Notes under the pieces: generated by a model
What the model was told of the DNA's origin: nothing
Databases searched by the model: none
What the model saw: the letters and a program-made list of their open reading frames with translations, nothing else
NCBI GenBank assembly: GCA_020355945.1
Contig: CP070627.1
Coordinates: 4,986,653 to 4,993,899, forward strand
From: Candidatus Aminicenantota bacterium
Lineage (GTDB): Bacteria > Acidobacteriota > Aminicenantia > UBA2199
Length of the DNA stretch: 7,247 nucleotides
Direction of reading: 5' to 3'
Translations under genes and position numbers: made by a program
In this document: piece by piece, positions 1 through 6,813 of the stretch
Layout of the letters: the number at the start of each line of letters is the position of its first letter
How positions within the stretch are numbered: the first letter of the stretch is position 1

Positions 1-1057
1 GATGTTTTCCTCGGCTGCTTTGGCGGTCAACAGGATGACAGGTATATGACTGGTGGCAATATTGTTTTTTAATGTCCGGCACACTTCAAAACCGTCCAGC
101 CCGGGCATCATAATATCACAGATAATAAGATCGGGTACGATTTCCCCGGCTCGCCGCAGTCCTTCTTCCCCATCCTTTGCTTCTATCACGGTATAATGGG
201 GTTCAAGGGCACTGCGGATGTACTGGCGCATATCGGGACTGTCTTCTACCACCAGGATAATGTCTTTTTCATGGGATACCGGCTCCTGGCCGATTTCTTC
301 CTCTTTCTCTGCCGGTTCGAATTCTTCTTCCTCATCTTCTTTAACATCCGGGGCCGGCACCGCTAATTTCTTCGGGGCAGGAATTGATTCCACGATTTCT
401 TCGGGTTTGAGATGGGCCTTGCCCATGGGCAGCCGAATCACAAACCGGGCTCCCATGGTTTCGTCCCGGGGAGAGATCGCTTCGATAACCCCGTGGTGGA
501 GTTGGATGATTTCCCTGGCGATGATGCTCATAGGTGCTGTCGGCCTGGTAAAAACGATCGAATATATGCGCGATCTCTTCCCTGGGTAAGCCCGGACCGG
601 TATCTGAAACGGATACCTCCAGGTATTCCTGCTCTTCCATGCCCGATAGGGCTTTCTTGACTTTGACCGCCAGGGTTATCCTCCCCCCGGCGGGTGTAAA
701 TTTAACGGCATTTGAAAGCAGGTTGGTAATAACCTCTTCCATTTTCCCCGGGTCATAGTAAAGAGGGATGTCTTCCGCTTCAGTTTTAAATATTAATTCG
801 ACTTCCTTTTGCACGGCCAGTGAATCGAAAGAATGCAGCACTCCCTTTAAAAAAGGCACGATATTCTGCCGGGCCGCTTGCAGTTTCATGGTTCCACTGT
901 CGAATTTGGAGAGTTCCAACAACTGGTTGATCAGACCAAGCAAACGCCGGGAATTACGCAGCATTAACTGCATTTTCTTCTTTTGCTCTCTTTCCTTTTC
1001 TTGCGGACCGGTTAGCATTTGCTCTAATGGCCCCATGATCAATGTCAAGGGCGTACG
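1..1057 (-). pseudogene. Hybrid histidine kinase/response regulator remnant, 5'-truncated and frameshifted
   Basis: In life this would be a membrane-linked sensor kinase that autophosphorylates a His and passes phosphate to a fused receiver domain. From right to left on the minus strand it shows: the tail of the HisKA domain starting at RTPLTLIMGPLEQML (1057 downward); the second dimerisation helix (SRRLLGLINQLLELSKFDSG); the HATPase N box (NLLSNAVKFTP, about 690-745); the G1 box (DTGPGL, about 585-606); and the F box (FDRFYQAD). At 511-520 the frame changes and the G2 glycine box is missing. The second frame then gives AREIIQLHHG, a linker rich in Asp/Glu, and a receiver domain with the acidic pair in VVEDSPD, phosphoacceptor Asp in IICDIMMPG (codon 115-117) and LLTAK. 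The receiver continues past base 1. The His of the SHEFRTPL box and all sensor sequence are absent. The shape is that of one-protein hybrid (HTCS-like) regulators. No start codon with a ribosome binding site is seen; the first possible start in frame is TTG at 1046-1048. The remnant cannot work as a kinase, though a free receiver fragment might be made. Confidence 0.86.
511..520 (-). other. Deletion/frameshift junction that removed the kinase G2 box
   Basis: On the minus strand the bases CGCCAGGGAA read as R-Q-G in the upstream frame (ending HHRQG) and as A-R-E in the downstream frame (starting AREIIQ). Family members normally have RQG, then a glycine-rich stretch such as TGIGLAL, then AREI. 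The surviving 9-10 bases can therefore serve as either end of the missing piece. This is what a deletion between two short direct repeats leaves behind. With the usual family spacing about 29 bases are missing, a length that is not a multiple of three and that matches the observed frame shift. The deletion size is inferred, because the parent sequence is not in the window. Confidence 0.7.
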
Positions 1058-1065
1058 GGCAACAG

Positions 1066-1273
1066 AGGGGGCTGTGCGTGCAAATGTGCAAATTTGTGGA
1101 TGTTGAAAGATAAAAACGGCTTAAAATATAGAGAGATAGCTGAATTTGAGATGTTTGGCGATTTAATTTCTGCGTCTCTACGGAGTTTATACCGAATCAT
1201 TAAAAAGAGACGGAGAGACGGAGGATTAGTAAAAGTGCCTTAAAAATTTGCACATTTGCACGCACCGCCCCCT
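1066..1273. mobile_element. 208-bp element with 30-bp terminal inverted repeats, MITE-like
   Basis: The arms lie at 1066-1095 and 1244-1273 and match at 29 of 30 positions; the single mismatch is T1073 against the partner of C1266. Each arm begins AGGGGGC and contains GTGCAAATGTGCAAATTT. The inside is AT-rich and non-coding. It holds CGTCTCT (1173-1179) facing two tandem copies of AGAGACGG (1206-1221), so a smaller hairpin can form within the larger one. I see no transposase and no clear target-site duplication: the flanks end ...GCAACAG on the left and begin TCTTTTTATT on the right. It could be a non-autonomous insertion element or an intergenic repeat/attenuator. The inverted repeats are directly visible; the mobile-element label is inference. 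Confidence 0.55.
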
Positions 1274-1314
1274 TCTTTTTATTTAAAGTTCTTTTCCCTA
1301 TTTTAGTTTTAGGG

Positions 1315-1327
1315 GGGGACAGGCAAA
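1315..1327 (+). repeat. Dispersed word GGGGACAGGCAAA
   Basis: This 13-base word lies just beyond the stop codon of the di-haem peroxidase gene. A near-identical copy (12/13, GGAGACAGGCAAA on the minus strand) lies at 6848-6860, upstream of the radical SAM gene. A shorter relative, CTGTCCCC, is at 5600-5607. Recurrence at gene borders suggests a dispersed intergenic repeat, but three partial copies in one window are only suggestive. Confidence 0.4.
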
Positions 1328-1340
1328 TCTTTTCCCTGGT

Positions 1341-2456
1341 TTATTTTTTCCCCGGGTTGGCATATGGGATCATATAACCATCAGTAAACGTTTCCATGAA
1401 GACAACAATGGCATTTTCTTCTGCGTCTGTTAAACCAAGGTCGCCAAGGAATTTACTGTCCAGGTTTTGCGGTACTTCTGGCGGGTCCCACATGCCTGGG
1501 ACATCACGGGTATTATAGAAATTGACTACCTCTTTTAATGTTTTCAACAACCCGTTGTGCATATAAGGTGATGTAAGCACGATATTTCGCAAGTGGGGGG
1601 TTTTGAATTTGCCGTTGTCCCTGGGTTCCATTGTAATGGCTCCCAGGCCCAGGTCAATGGGAATGGGATTCTGTAGGTTAAAGGGATATTCGGTATTCTG
1701 AGGCAGTCCCAGGTTGTGGTAATCAAAATCGGTAAAGAGTATGGGGTCTCCTCCGCTGGTTTTAGTGGGATGACAGTGATGGCATTTGGCTGACCCGTTA
1801 AAGAGCTTTTCTCCCAATGCCTCCTGCGGGGTCAATTCCACCAGTCCGGCCTGGTAGGCATCGAATTTAGAGGTGAATTTATTGACTTCAACTGTACTTT
1901 CATAAGCTGCAATAGCAGTGGCCATATTGTGATAGGCGGCTTCTACGTCGGCAAAAGCATCGGGACCAAACACCTGTTCAAACAGGTCGGCATATTGGGA
2001 AACGGCAATTTTTCCAATAACCGCGGCTTTATCCGGGTTGTTCATCTCTACAGGATTAAGGAAAGGACCTTTTGCCTGTTCTACCAGGTCCGGGGCCCTT
2101 CCGTCCCAGAATTGACCACCCAGGGTTTTCCGGGCATCAAATACCGGTGTAAATGCAGCATAAGCCGCACTGGGAGAATTCCGGTTCCCGAAACGTCCGG
2201 GTATAACACCTTCGGATACCGGTAAAGTTTGATCCGGTTCTGCAAATCCTGCGGCAGGGTGATGACAACTGGCGCACGACTGGCCTGCCGGTTCAGACAG
2301 GTTCTCATCAAAAAAGATGAATTTCCCCAGTTCTTCAACCGGGGTGAAAGCCTGCTGGGCAGACGCACTTTCACCCAGGGAAACCGTAAACAACGCTGCG
2401 ATTAACAGCGCCCCTGCGCATACCAGGATGCCAGGCAATATTTTTTTCTTAAACAT
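1341..2456 (-). CDS. Exported di-haem cytochrome c peroxidase / MauG-family protein
   Basis: 371 residues. A signal peptide is clear: MFKKK, a hydrophobic stretch at 8-27, and an A-S-A cleavage site near residue 33, so the protein should act outside the cytoplasmic membrane. Two c-type haem sites are present: CASCH (61-65) and CHHCH (225-229), spaced as in bacterial di-haem peroxidases. Other family marks are FWDGRAP (117-122, with the Trp placed between the haems), NPVEM (134-138, with the conserved Glu), FKTPHLRN (284-291) and SPYMHNG (296-302). Family members reduce hydrogen peroxide with electrons from small c-type cytochromes or carry out long-range oxidations as MauG does. At the place where classical CcpA enzymes have the Met ligand of the C-terminal haem, this protein has Tyr314 in VVNFYN, as MauG does. 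The substrate cannot be told: no methylamine dehydrogenase genes are nearby. Start chosen at 2456 because AGGAGG sits 5 bases upstream and the signal peptide begins there. The family call is firm; the exact role is open. Confidence 0.93.
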   Translation of the reverse strand: MFKKKILPGILVCAGALLIAALFTVSLGESASAQQAFTPVEELGKFIFFDENLSEPAGQSCASCHHPAAGFAEPDQTLPVSEGVIPGRFGNRNSPSAAYAAFTPVFDARKTLGGQFWDGRAPDLVEQAKGPFLNPVEMNNPDKAAVIGKIAVSQYADLFEQVFGPDAFADVEAAYHNMATAIAAYESTVEVNKFTSKFDAYQAGLVELTPQEALGEKLFNGSAKCHHCHPTKTSGGDPILFTDFDYHNLGLPQNTEYPFNLQNPIPIDLGLGAITMEPRDNGKFKTPHLRNIVLTSPYMHNGLLKTLKEVVNFYNTRDVPGMWDPPEVPQNLDSKFLGDLGLTDAEENAIVVFMETFTDGYMIPYANPGKK

Positions 2457-2460
2457 GTTA

Positions 2461-2470
2461 ACCTCCTTTC
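2461..2470 (-). promoter_or_regulatory. Strong ribosome binding site of the di-haem peroxidase gene
   Basis: On the minus strand AAAGGAGGT precedes ATG, with 5 bases between GGAGG and the start codon. It fixes the start at 2456. I see no convincing -35/-10 pair directly upstream. Confidence 0.8.
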
Positions 2471-2920
2471 CGGATCTCCCATGGCCAACTCTCAGCGATA
2501 ATTAATGCCGGGATGACCGCTGATTTTTTTTAGGACCATAGAAAAACCGGGATACAGTGCGTTAAAATGTTCATCCTCAACGTTGAAGCACCTCCATGTT
2601 GAAGAGTGAATTAAAAATCACGAATTACTATGATCGCTGCCATATGATTTCCAGGCAAAAAGTATAGGCAATTTTGATACCAATATACAATTTGCCGGGA
2701 AGACTTGAAAAAACATTGATAAATAAGGCTTTCCAGGTAACAGCCTACAACAGGGCCGTTATAGAAAGGATGCAAAAAAAATTGACATTATTTCTTTTCC
2801 AGGTGGGGTTTAGGCGTTAAACTTTGAATATAAAACAATATAAGGGATTATATACAAATATTGACAATGTCCAAAAAGTTGCAGGTTTTCGTTTGAGTCT
2901 AACACAAAAAAAACAAAAAA
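2471..2920. other. Long non-coding gap, no gene seen
   Basis: AT-rich sequence with stop codons in all frames and no family-like protein. A short direct repeat GTTGAAG occurs twice near 2583 and 2598, and TTGACA appears near 2783 and 2859 without a good -10 partner. It probably carries the promoter of the peroxidase gene near its left end, but none can be assigned. Nothing else is supported. Confidence 0.6.
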
Positions 2921-2985
2921 GGTGCCAGGCACGAATGCCATTGCCTCCGGCGGCCAAAACCCTTTTCGAGAAAAGGGTTCGGCGG
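2921..2985. repeat. Palindromic word plus perfect 9-bp hairpin, REP-like
   Basis: GTGCCAGGCAC (2922-2932) is a perfect palindrome around a central A. Shortly after, AACCCTTTT (2958-2966) and AAAAGGGTT (2971-2979) form a perfect 9-bp stem with the loop CGAG; outer bases GCC/GGC can extend it past a small internal bulge. The T-run needed for a strong terminator is missing on the plus strand and is only TTTT on the minus strand, and no gene reads into it. The word TGCCTGGCACC recurs at 6922-6932. It looks like a dispersed intergenic element rather than a terminator. Confidence 0.5.
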
Positions 2986-3027
2986 TCACGGACTCCCAAA
3001 AGCTTTTCATTGGGATGGTTTGGATAC

Positions 3028-3066
3028 TTTTTTTTCCTTCGCGCCCTTCGTGTCCTTCGTGGTTTA
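3028..3066 (-). repeat. CACGAAGG-type short-period repeat, copy 1
   Basis: Read on the minus strand this is AAACC followed by three degenerate units of about 9 bases (CACGAAGGA, CACGAAGGG, CGCGAAGGA), ending in an A-run. A related block occurs at 5489-5553 in the opposite orientation. Such C-A-C-G-A-A-G-G strings occur in gaps of unrelated bacterial genomes. It is non-coding; the open frames across it simply translate the repeat. Confidence 0.6.
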
Positions 3067-3102
3067 CATATTTCGACGGTGGATTTAGGTCGTGGCTAAC
3101 AG

Positions 3103-3131
3103 TTTATTTTAGGACTAGAATGTGGTACAAT
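3103..3131 (+). promoter_or_regulatory. Candidate promoter of tex, extended -10 type
   Basis: TACAAT (3126-3131) matches the -10 consensus at 5 of 6 positions and is preceded by TGG, giving an extended -10. The hexamer 17 bases upstream, TTTATT (3103-3108), is a weak -35. It would start transcripts near 3138, about 45 bases before the tex start codon. Confidence 0.45.
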
Positions 3132-3167
3132 CTCTGCCTTAATCCAAAAATTCTAACGGCTAATACC

Positions 3168-3172
3168 GGAGG
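3168..3172 (+). promoter_or_regulatory. Ribosome binding site of tex
   Basis: GGAGG lies 10 bases before the ATG at 3183. The spacing is slightly long but acceptable, and no other ATG in frame competes nearby, so it supports that start. Confidence 0.7.
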
Positions 3173-3182
3173 AAAATAAAAT

Positions 3183-5444
3183 ATGCTGACAGAAAAAGAT
3201 CTGGCTTACATCGCCAAAACATGCCAGGTACAAATGCACCAGACCCATAACGTCATCCAAATGCTGGCAGAAGGAATGACCGTCCCCTTTATCTCCAGAT
3301 ATAGAAAAGAAAAAACCAATAACCTGGACGAACTGGGCGTCAACAAAATTAATGAAAACTACGAATACGTAAAAGAATTAAACGACCGTAAAGAAACCGT
3401 ACTAAAAACCATAGACAGCCAGGGAAAACTAACCGATGAACTGAAAAAAAAAATAGAAGAAACCTATTCCAAAACCGAATTGGAAGACATCTACCTGCCC
3501 TATAAACCTAAACGCCGCACCAAAGCCACTATCGCCAAAGAAAAAGGCCTGGAACCCCTGGCCCTCTCTATCCTGGATGAAACAGTGCCGGATGCAGTGG
3601 AAGTCCTTGCCGAGCCCTATATTTCCGAAGAGAAAAAGGTAAACTCCATTGAAGAAGCCCTTGAAGGTGCTGGCCATATCATCGCAGAACAGTTCTCCGA
3701 AAATGCCGCCCTTAGAAAAAAAATTCGTAAAGAAATCACAGAAACCGGTACCCTGTCTGTTTCGGTCACCAAAGACTGGGAAAAGGAACGTTCCAAATTT
3801 GAACAGTATTATGACTACAACGAAGCAGTAAAATCCATGCCCTCTCACCGCATACTGGCTATTCGCCGCGGAGAAACAGAAAAAGTACTGAAAGTTCGAA
3901 TCAACTCCGATAAAAATCATTTACAGCAAAAGTTTAAATCCATGCTTTTCAAAGATACCCATCCCAGGTATGACTTCCTGGATAAGGTCCTTGAAGATGC
4001 CCTGACCCGGTTGCTGCTCCCTTCCATCGAACAAGACATCCACATGGAAATGAAAAAACAGGCAGATGAAGAAGCCATCAATGTATTTGCCTCAAACCTG
4101 GAAACGCTTCTTTTATCCCCACCAGCAGGAAATTTGCGGGTCATGGGCGTGGACCCGGGCTATCGCACCGGCTGCAAACTGGTAGTACTGGACGAAACCG
4201 GGAAACTCCTGGCAACCAGCACCATATACCCCACCAAACCCCTGGAAAAAATCGAAGCAGCCACACAAGTGGTGAAAGAACTAATCGATAAATATCAGGT
4301 GGAGTCCGTAGCCATTGGCAATGGCACCGCCTCCAGGGAAACCCGTGCCTTTTTTAAAAACATTGTCCCAGATAATGTGATTGTATCAGTGATCAGCGAG
4401 GCAGGTGCCTCAGTCTATTCCGCTTCCGGGCTAGGCCGGGAAGAATTCCCGGACCAGGATGTGACCGTCAGAGGCGCAGTCTCCATTGGCCGACGATTCC
4501 AGGACCCCCTGGCTGAACTGGTGAAAATCGATCCCAAATCCATCGGCGTAGGACAATACCAACATGACGTCAATCAAACACGATTAAAATCAAAATTGGA
4601 CCAGGTGGTCAGTTCCGTAGTCAACCGGGTAGGAGTAGAACTGAATACCGCTTCATATCACTTACTCAAATACGTATCCGGCATCGGTGCTACACTGGCT
4701 AAAAATATCGTGCAATTCAGGAATGAAAATGGAATGTTTAAAAACAGGGAAGAGTTAAATCATGTCAGGATGTTTGGTGCTAAGGCGTTCCAGCAGAGTG
4801 CCGGCTTCCTGAGAATTCGCAGCGGTGAAAATCCCCTGGATTCCACAGGTATTCACCCGGAATCCTACTTCATCGTCCAACACATGTGCAAAAACTCAGA
4901 CGTGCCTATTACACAATTGATACGAAATAAACCGCTGATCTCACAATTTAAACCCGAAGAATATATCACCGACGATTTCGGTATCCCCACCATCCAGGAT
5001 ATCCTTAAAGAACTGGAAACCCCCGGAAGAGACCCAAGGAAAGATTTTGAGGTGTTTGAATTTGAAGAGGGAGTGGAAACCCTTGAAGACCTGGAAGAAG
5101 GAATGAAATTGAAAGGCGTGGTCACCAATGTTACTCGTTTTGGTGCGTTTGTAGATATTGGTGTCCACCAGGATGGACTGGTCCACATTTCAGAACTCTC
5201 CCATCAATATGTCACCCACCCGGACCAGGTGATATCCGTGGGAGATAAAGTAAAAGTAAAAGTATTGAAAGTCGATCACCAGTTGAAACGAATTCAATTA
5301 AGTATTAAAGCGCTCCAGGACCCGCCTCAAAACCGTAAAAAAAATAAGAGAAACAAATATCGAAAAAAAGAACCCCCACCCCAAAAGAAAAATCCAACAG
5401 AAGATTTGATCGATAGCTTAAAAGCCAAATGGGGCGCCAAATAG
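3183..5444 (+). CDS. tex: Tex family RNA-binding transcription accessory protein
   Basis: 753 residues, full length for a family of about 720-785. Tex is a cytoplasmic nucleic-acid-binding protein linked to transcription and RNA handling, and it is related to eukaryotic Spt6. Domains in order: helical Tex N-terminal region (about 5-190, with VPFISRYRKEKTNNLDE near 34-50 and the signature EDIYLPYKPKRRTKA near 100); a middle region with HRILAIRRGE; a YqgF/RNase H-like fold beginning VMGVDPGYRTG (Asp324); a helix-hairpin-helix region (about 490-560, YVSGIGATLAKNIV); and an S1 RNA-binding domain (about 640-711, with VTRFGAFVDIG and DGLVHISELS). A very basic tail (712-753, rich in Lys and Pro) ends the protein; S1-type Tex proteins often have such tails. 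It stands alone, with a candidate promoter upstream and a convergent gene downstream. The coding strand is notably rich in A and C, mostly from AAA, GAA and ACC/ATC codons, which creates long Phe-rich shadow frames on the other strand. No lesion is seen. Confidence 0.97.
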   Translation: MLTEKDLAYIAKTCQVQMHQTHNVIQMLAEGMTVPFISRYRKEKTNNLDELGVNKINENYEYVKELNDRKETVLKTIDSQGKLTDELKKKIEETYSKTELEDIYLPYKPKRRTKATIAKEKGLEPLALSILDETVPDAVEVLAEPYISEEKKVNSIEEALEGAGHIIAEQFSENAALRKKIRKEITETGTLSVSVTKDWEKERSKFEQYYDYNEAVKSMPSHRILAIRRGETEKVLKVRINSDKNHLQQKFKSMLFKDTHPRYDFLDKVLEDALTRLLLPSIEQDIHMEMKKQADEEAINVFASNLETLLLSPPAGNLRVMGVDPGYRTGCKLVVLDETGKLLATSTIYPTKPLEKIEAATQVVKELIDKYQVESVAIGNGTASRETRAFFKNIVPDNVIVSVISEAGASVYSASGLGREEFPDQDVTVRGAVSIGRRFQDPLAELVKIDPKSIGVGQYQHDVNQTRLKSKLDQVVSSVVNRVGVELNTASYHLLKYVSGIGATLAKNIVQFRNENGMFKNREELNHVRMFGAKAFQQSAGFLRIRSGENPLDSTGIHPESYFIVQHMCKNSDVPITQLIRNKPLISQFKPEEYITDDFGIPTIQDILKELETPGRDPRKDFEVFEFEEGVETLEDLEEGMKLKGVVTNVTRFGAFVDIGVHQDGLVHISELSHQYVTHPDQVISVGDKVKVKVLKVDHQLKRIQLSIKALQDPPQNRKKNKRNKYRKKEPPPQKKNPTEDLIDSLKAKWGAK

Positions 5445-5488
5445 GCCACGGGAAATTTTTACCTACTATGAAAATAACTAAAAAATTA

Positions 5489-5553
5489 GCCACAAAGTTA
5501 CACAAAGGGACACGAAGAAAAAAAAATCTGTGTAATCTGCGTAATCTGTGGTT
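5489..5553 (+). repeat. CACGAAG-type repeat with facing TGTGTAATC half, copy 2
   Basis: The left half begins CCACAAAG, continues ACACAAAGGGACACGAAG and ends in an A-run; it aligns with the minus-strand reading of 3028-3066. The right half is a tandem of TCTGTGTAA / TCTGCGTAA / TCTGTGG. The outer ends CCACA and TGTGG are complementary, so the block can fold imperfectly. It lies between the 3' ends of tex and the radical SAM gene, where a two-way transcription stop would be useful, but no classic terminator is visible. A role as terminator is a guess. Confidence 0.55.
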
Positions 5554-5599
5554 TCTTATTTTTCATCGTCTCCGGGTGAGGCCGGGGCATCATGAGTGA

Positions 5600-5623
5600 C
5601 TGTCCCCGAATCCACCGAATCCA
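5600..5623 (+). repeat. CTGTCCCC word followed by a 9-bp tandem duplication
   Basis: CCGAATCCA occurs twice in direct succession (5606-5614 and 5615-5623), directly after CTGTCCCC. A related stretch, CCAAATCCGCCGAAT, stands at 6931-6945 after TGCCTGGCACC and matches at 13 of 15 positions. The pair brackets the radical SAM gene in the same orientation. Confidence 0.45.
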
Positions 5624-5655
5624 GGAAAGGAAACGGTCTAATATGATGCGGCGCT

Positions 5656-6813
5656 TCACTTAAATAACTCTTCCAAAAAGGATGATCTTCCTTCATCCAA
5701 AATCTCAAGAATGATTCTCTCTGTAAACTTACCCACTCCCTTTAGGGAAGTTAATTTATTCTTCATACCGGAAAGAGGTTCTTTGAGTTGAGAAACAGAA
5801 TAAGCAGCATAACCAAAAGGAGATTTTTTACCCTGTGATTTCAAGAAATAATCGATATGTTCCAGCATCACCACTACCCGATCGTTTTCATCCAGGATAT
5901 CTACATACAATCCGGGAGGCATCCGCTGCGGGAGCGGATACGGTTTGATGGCTTGATTGAAGATTTGCTGGAGGGATCGATAATATTTATCTGTGGGGTT
6001 TCCCCATTGATTGCCTCTATAGATACCGTCATAGGCGGGAATAAGTCCGGGATACAATTCCTCCAGGGTATGATAGAAATAATCCTTTTGCCTGCCTTCC
6101 TTCAAGGTCATTCCCCCGAACAAAACAAAGTCCACATTGGCATTTTTAGCTTTTTCAAGGGTATCGGTGATTATTTCCGGTTTATCCGTAACAAAAGGTA
6201 TTACCGGTAAGAGAAAGATACCCACCGCAATTCCAGCTTGTTTTAACTGCCTGGCCGCCTGCAATCGCTGCGAGGGAGGTGATGCCGCCGGTTCAAACTG
6301 CTGACTGATGTCATCCCGTGCCGACGAAAAACTAAAACTAACAATAACAGGATTTTTTTTATTGATCTTTTTTAACAGGTCCATGTCCCGGAGCACCAGG
6401 TCAGATTTAGTCAAAATATGGACCGGGAAGTTTTTTTTTGCCAACAGGTCCAGTACCTGTCGGGTGAGCTGATATTTTTTTTCAATGGGTTGATAACTGT
6501 CCCCTACTCCGCCGCCGATACAGATATAGCCTTTGCGAAAGGGTTTTCGTTTTCGTTTGGGGTCCAACTCCCGTTCCAAAAGTTCTACTGCATTCACTTT
6601 AACAGATACTTCACAGCCAAAATCCCCTTCCACCTGGTATTTTTCTGCGCGGCCGTCGCAATAGAGGCAGTTGTGTTCACAGCCCCGGTAAAGATTCATA
6701 CCATAGGCGGCCATAAACCAGGAATCAATCCGTTTCATTTTTCTCAACAGGGATTTCGCGGTTATCTCATGGACGGTTACAGTCATCAGGTTCATAACCA
6801 TACCTATTAACAT
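5656..6813 (-). CDS. Radical SAM protein, SplB/DNA repair photolyase-like, with C-terminal HhH
   Basis: Up to 385 residues. The radical SAM cluster motif CxxxCxxC is C45-C49-C52 in GCEHNCLYCDGR. It would bind a 4Fe-4S cluster and cleave S-adenosylmethionine to start radical chemistry. GGGVGDSYQPIE (100-111), VHILTKSDLVLRD (131-143), SFSFSSARDD (159-168), and EPAASPPSQRLQAARQLKQ then GIAVGIFLLPVIP (174-206) are the pattern of the COG1533 group, whose best-known relative is spore photoproduct lyase. Most COG1533 members are of unproven function, so repair of DNA lesions is only possible. The last ~50 residues (333-383) include LTSLKGVGKFTERIILEIL, which reads as a helix-hairpin-helix DNA-binding motif. 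The start is uncertain: Met at residues 1, 5, 7 and 10 are all possible and no strong ribosome binding site is present. AGGT six bases before Met7 (6795) makes that one attractive, and EITAKSLLRK just after Met10 is the usual beginning of family similarity. Convergent with tex. Confidence 0.88.
   Translation of the reverse strand: MLIGMVMNLMTVTVHEITAKSLLRKMKRIDSWFMAAYGMNLYRGCEHNCLYCDGRAEKYQVEGDFGCEVSVKVNAVELLERELDPKRKRKPFRKGYICIGGGVGDSYQPIEKKYQLTRQVLDLLAKKNFPVHILTKSDLVLRDMDLLKKINKKNPVIVSFSFSSARDDISQQFEPAASPPSQRLQAARQLKQAGIAVGIFLLPVIPFVTDKPEIITDTLEKAKNANVDFVLFGGMTLKEGRQKDYFYHTLEELYPGLIPAYDGIYRGNQWGNPTDKYYRSLQQIFNQAIKPYPLPQRMPPGLYVDILDENDRVVVMLEHIDYFLKSQGKKSPFGYAAYSVSQLKEPLSGMKNKLTSLKGVGKFTERIILEILDEGRSSFLEELFK

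Noticed and set aside
511..520. Programmed ribosomal frameshift in the kinase gene
   Set aside because: No slippery heptamer is present, and a shift alone would not restore the missing glycine box; a deletion explains both the frame and the lost residues.
218..1106. Open frames on the plus strand across the kinase remnant
   Set aside because: The minus strand carries clear kinase and receiver motifs; the plus-strand proteins are low-complexity Ser-rich shadows.
1296..1314. CCCTA...TAGGG as a terminator of the peroxidase gene
   Set aside because: Only a 5-bp stem with a 9-base loop, no T-run following on the minus strand; too weak to list.
2810..3010. Minus-strand frames of 60-66 codons in the same gap
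   Set aside because: Same repeat sequence read in the opposite direction; no start signal or family similarity.
2824..3179. Two overlapping plus-strand frames before tex
   Set aside because: They run through the palindromic word, the hairpin and the CACGAAGG repeat; the protein simply translates repeat DNA, and no ribosome binding site precedes either start.
3429..3920. 163-codon Phe-rich open frame on the minus strand inside tex
   Set aside because: It is the antisense shadow of GAA/AAA-rich tex codons, which become TTC/TTT; there is no start signal and no family-like pattern.
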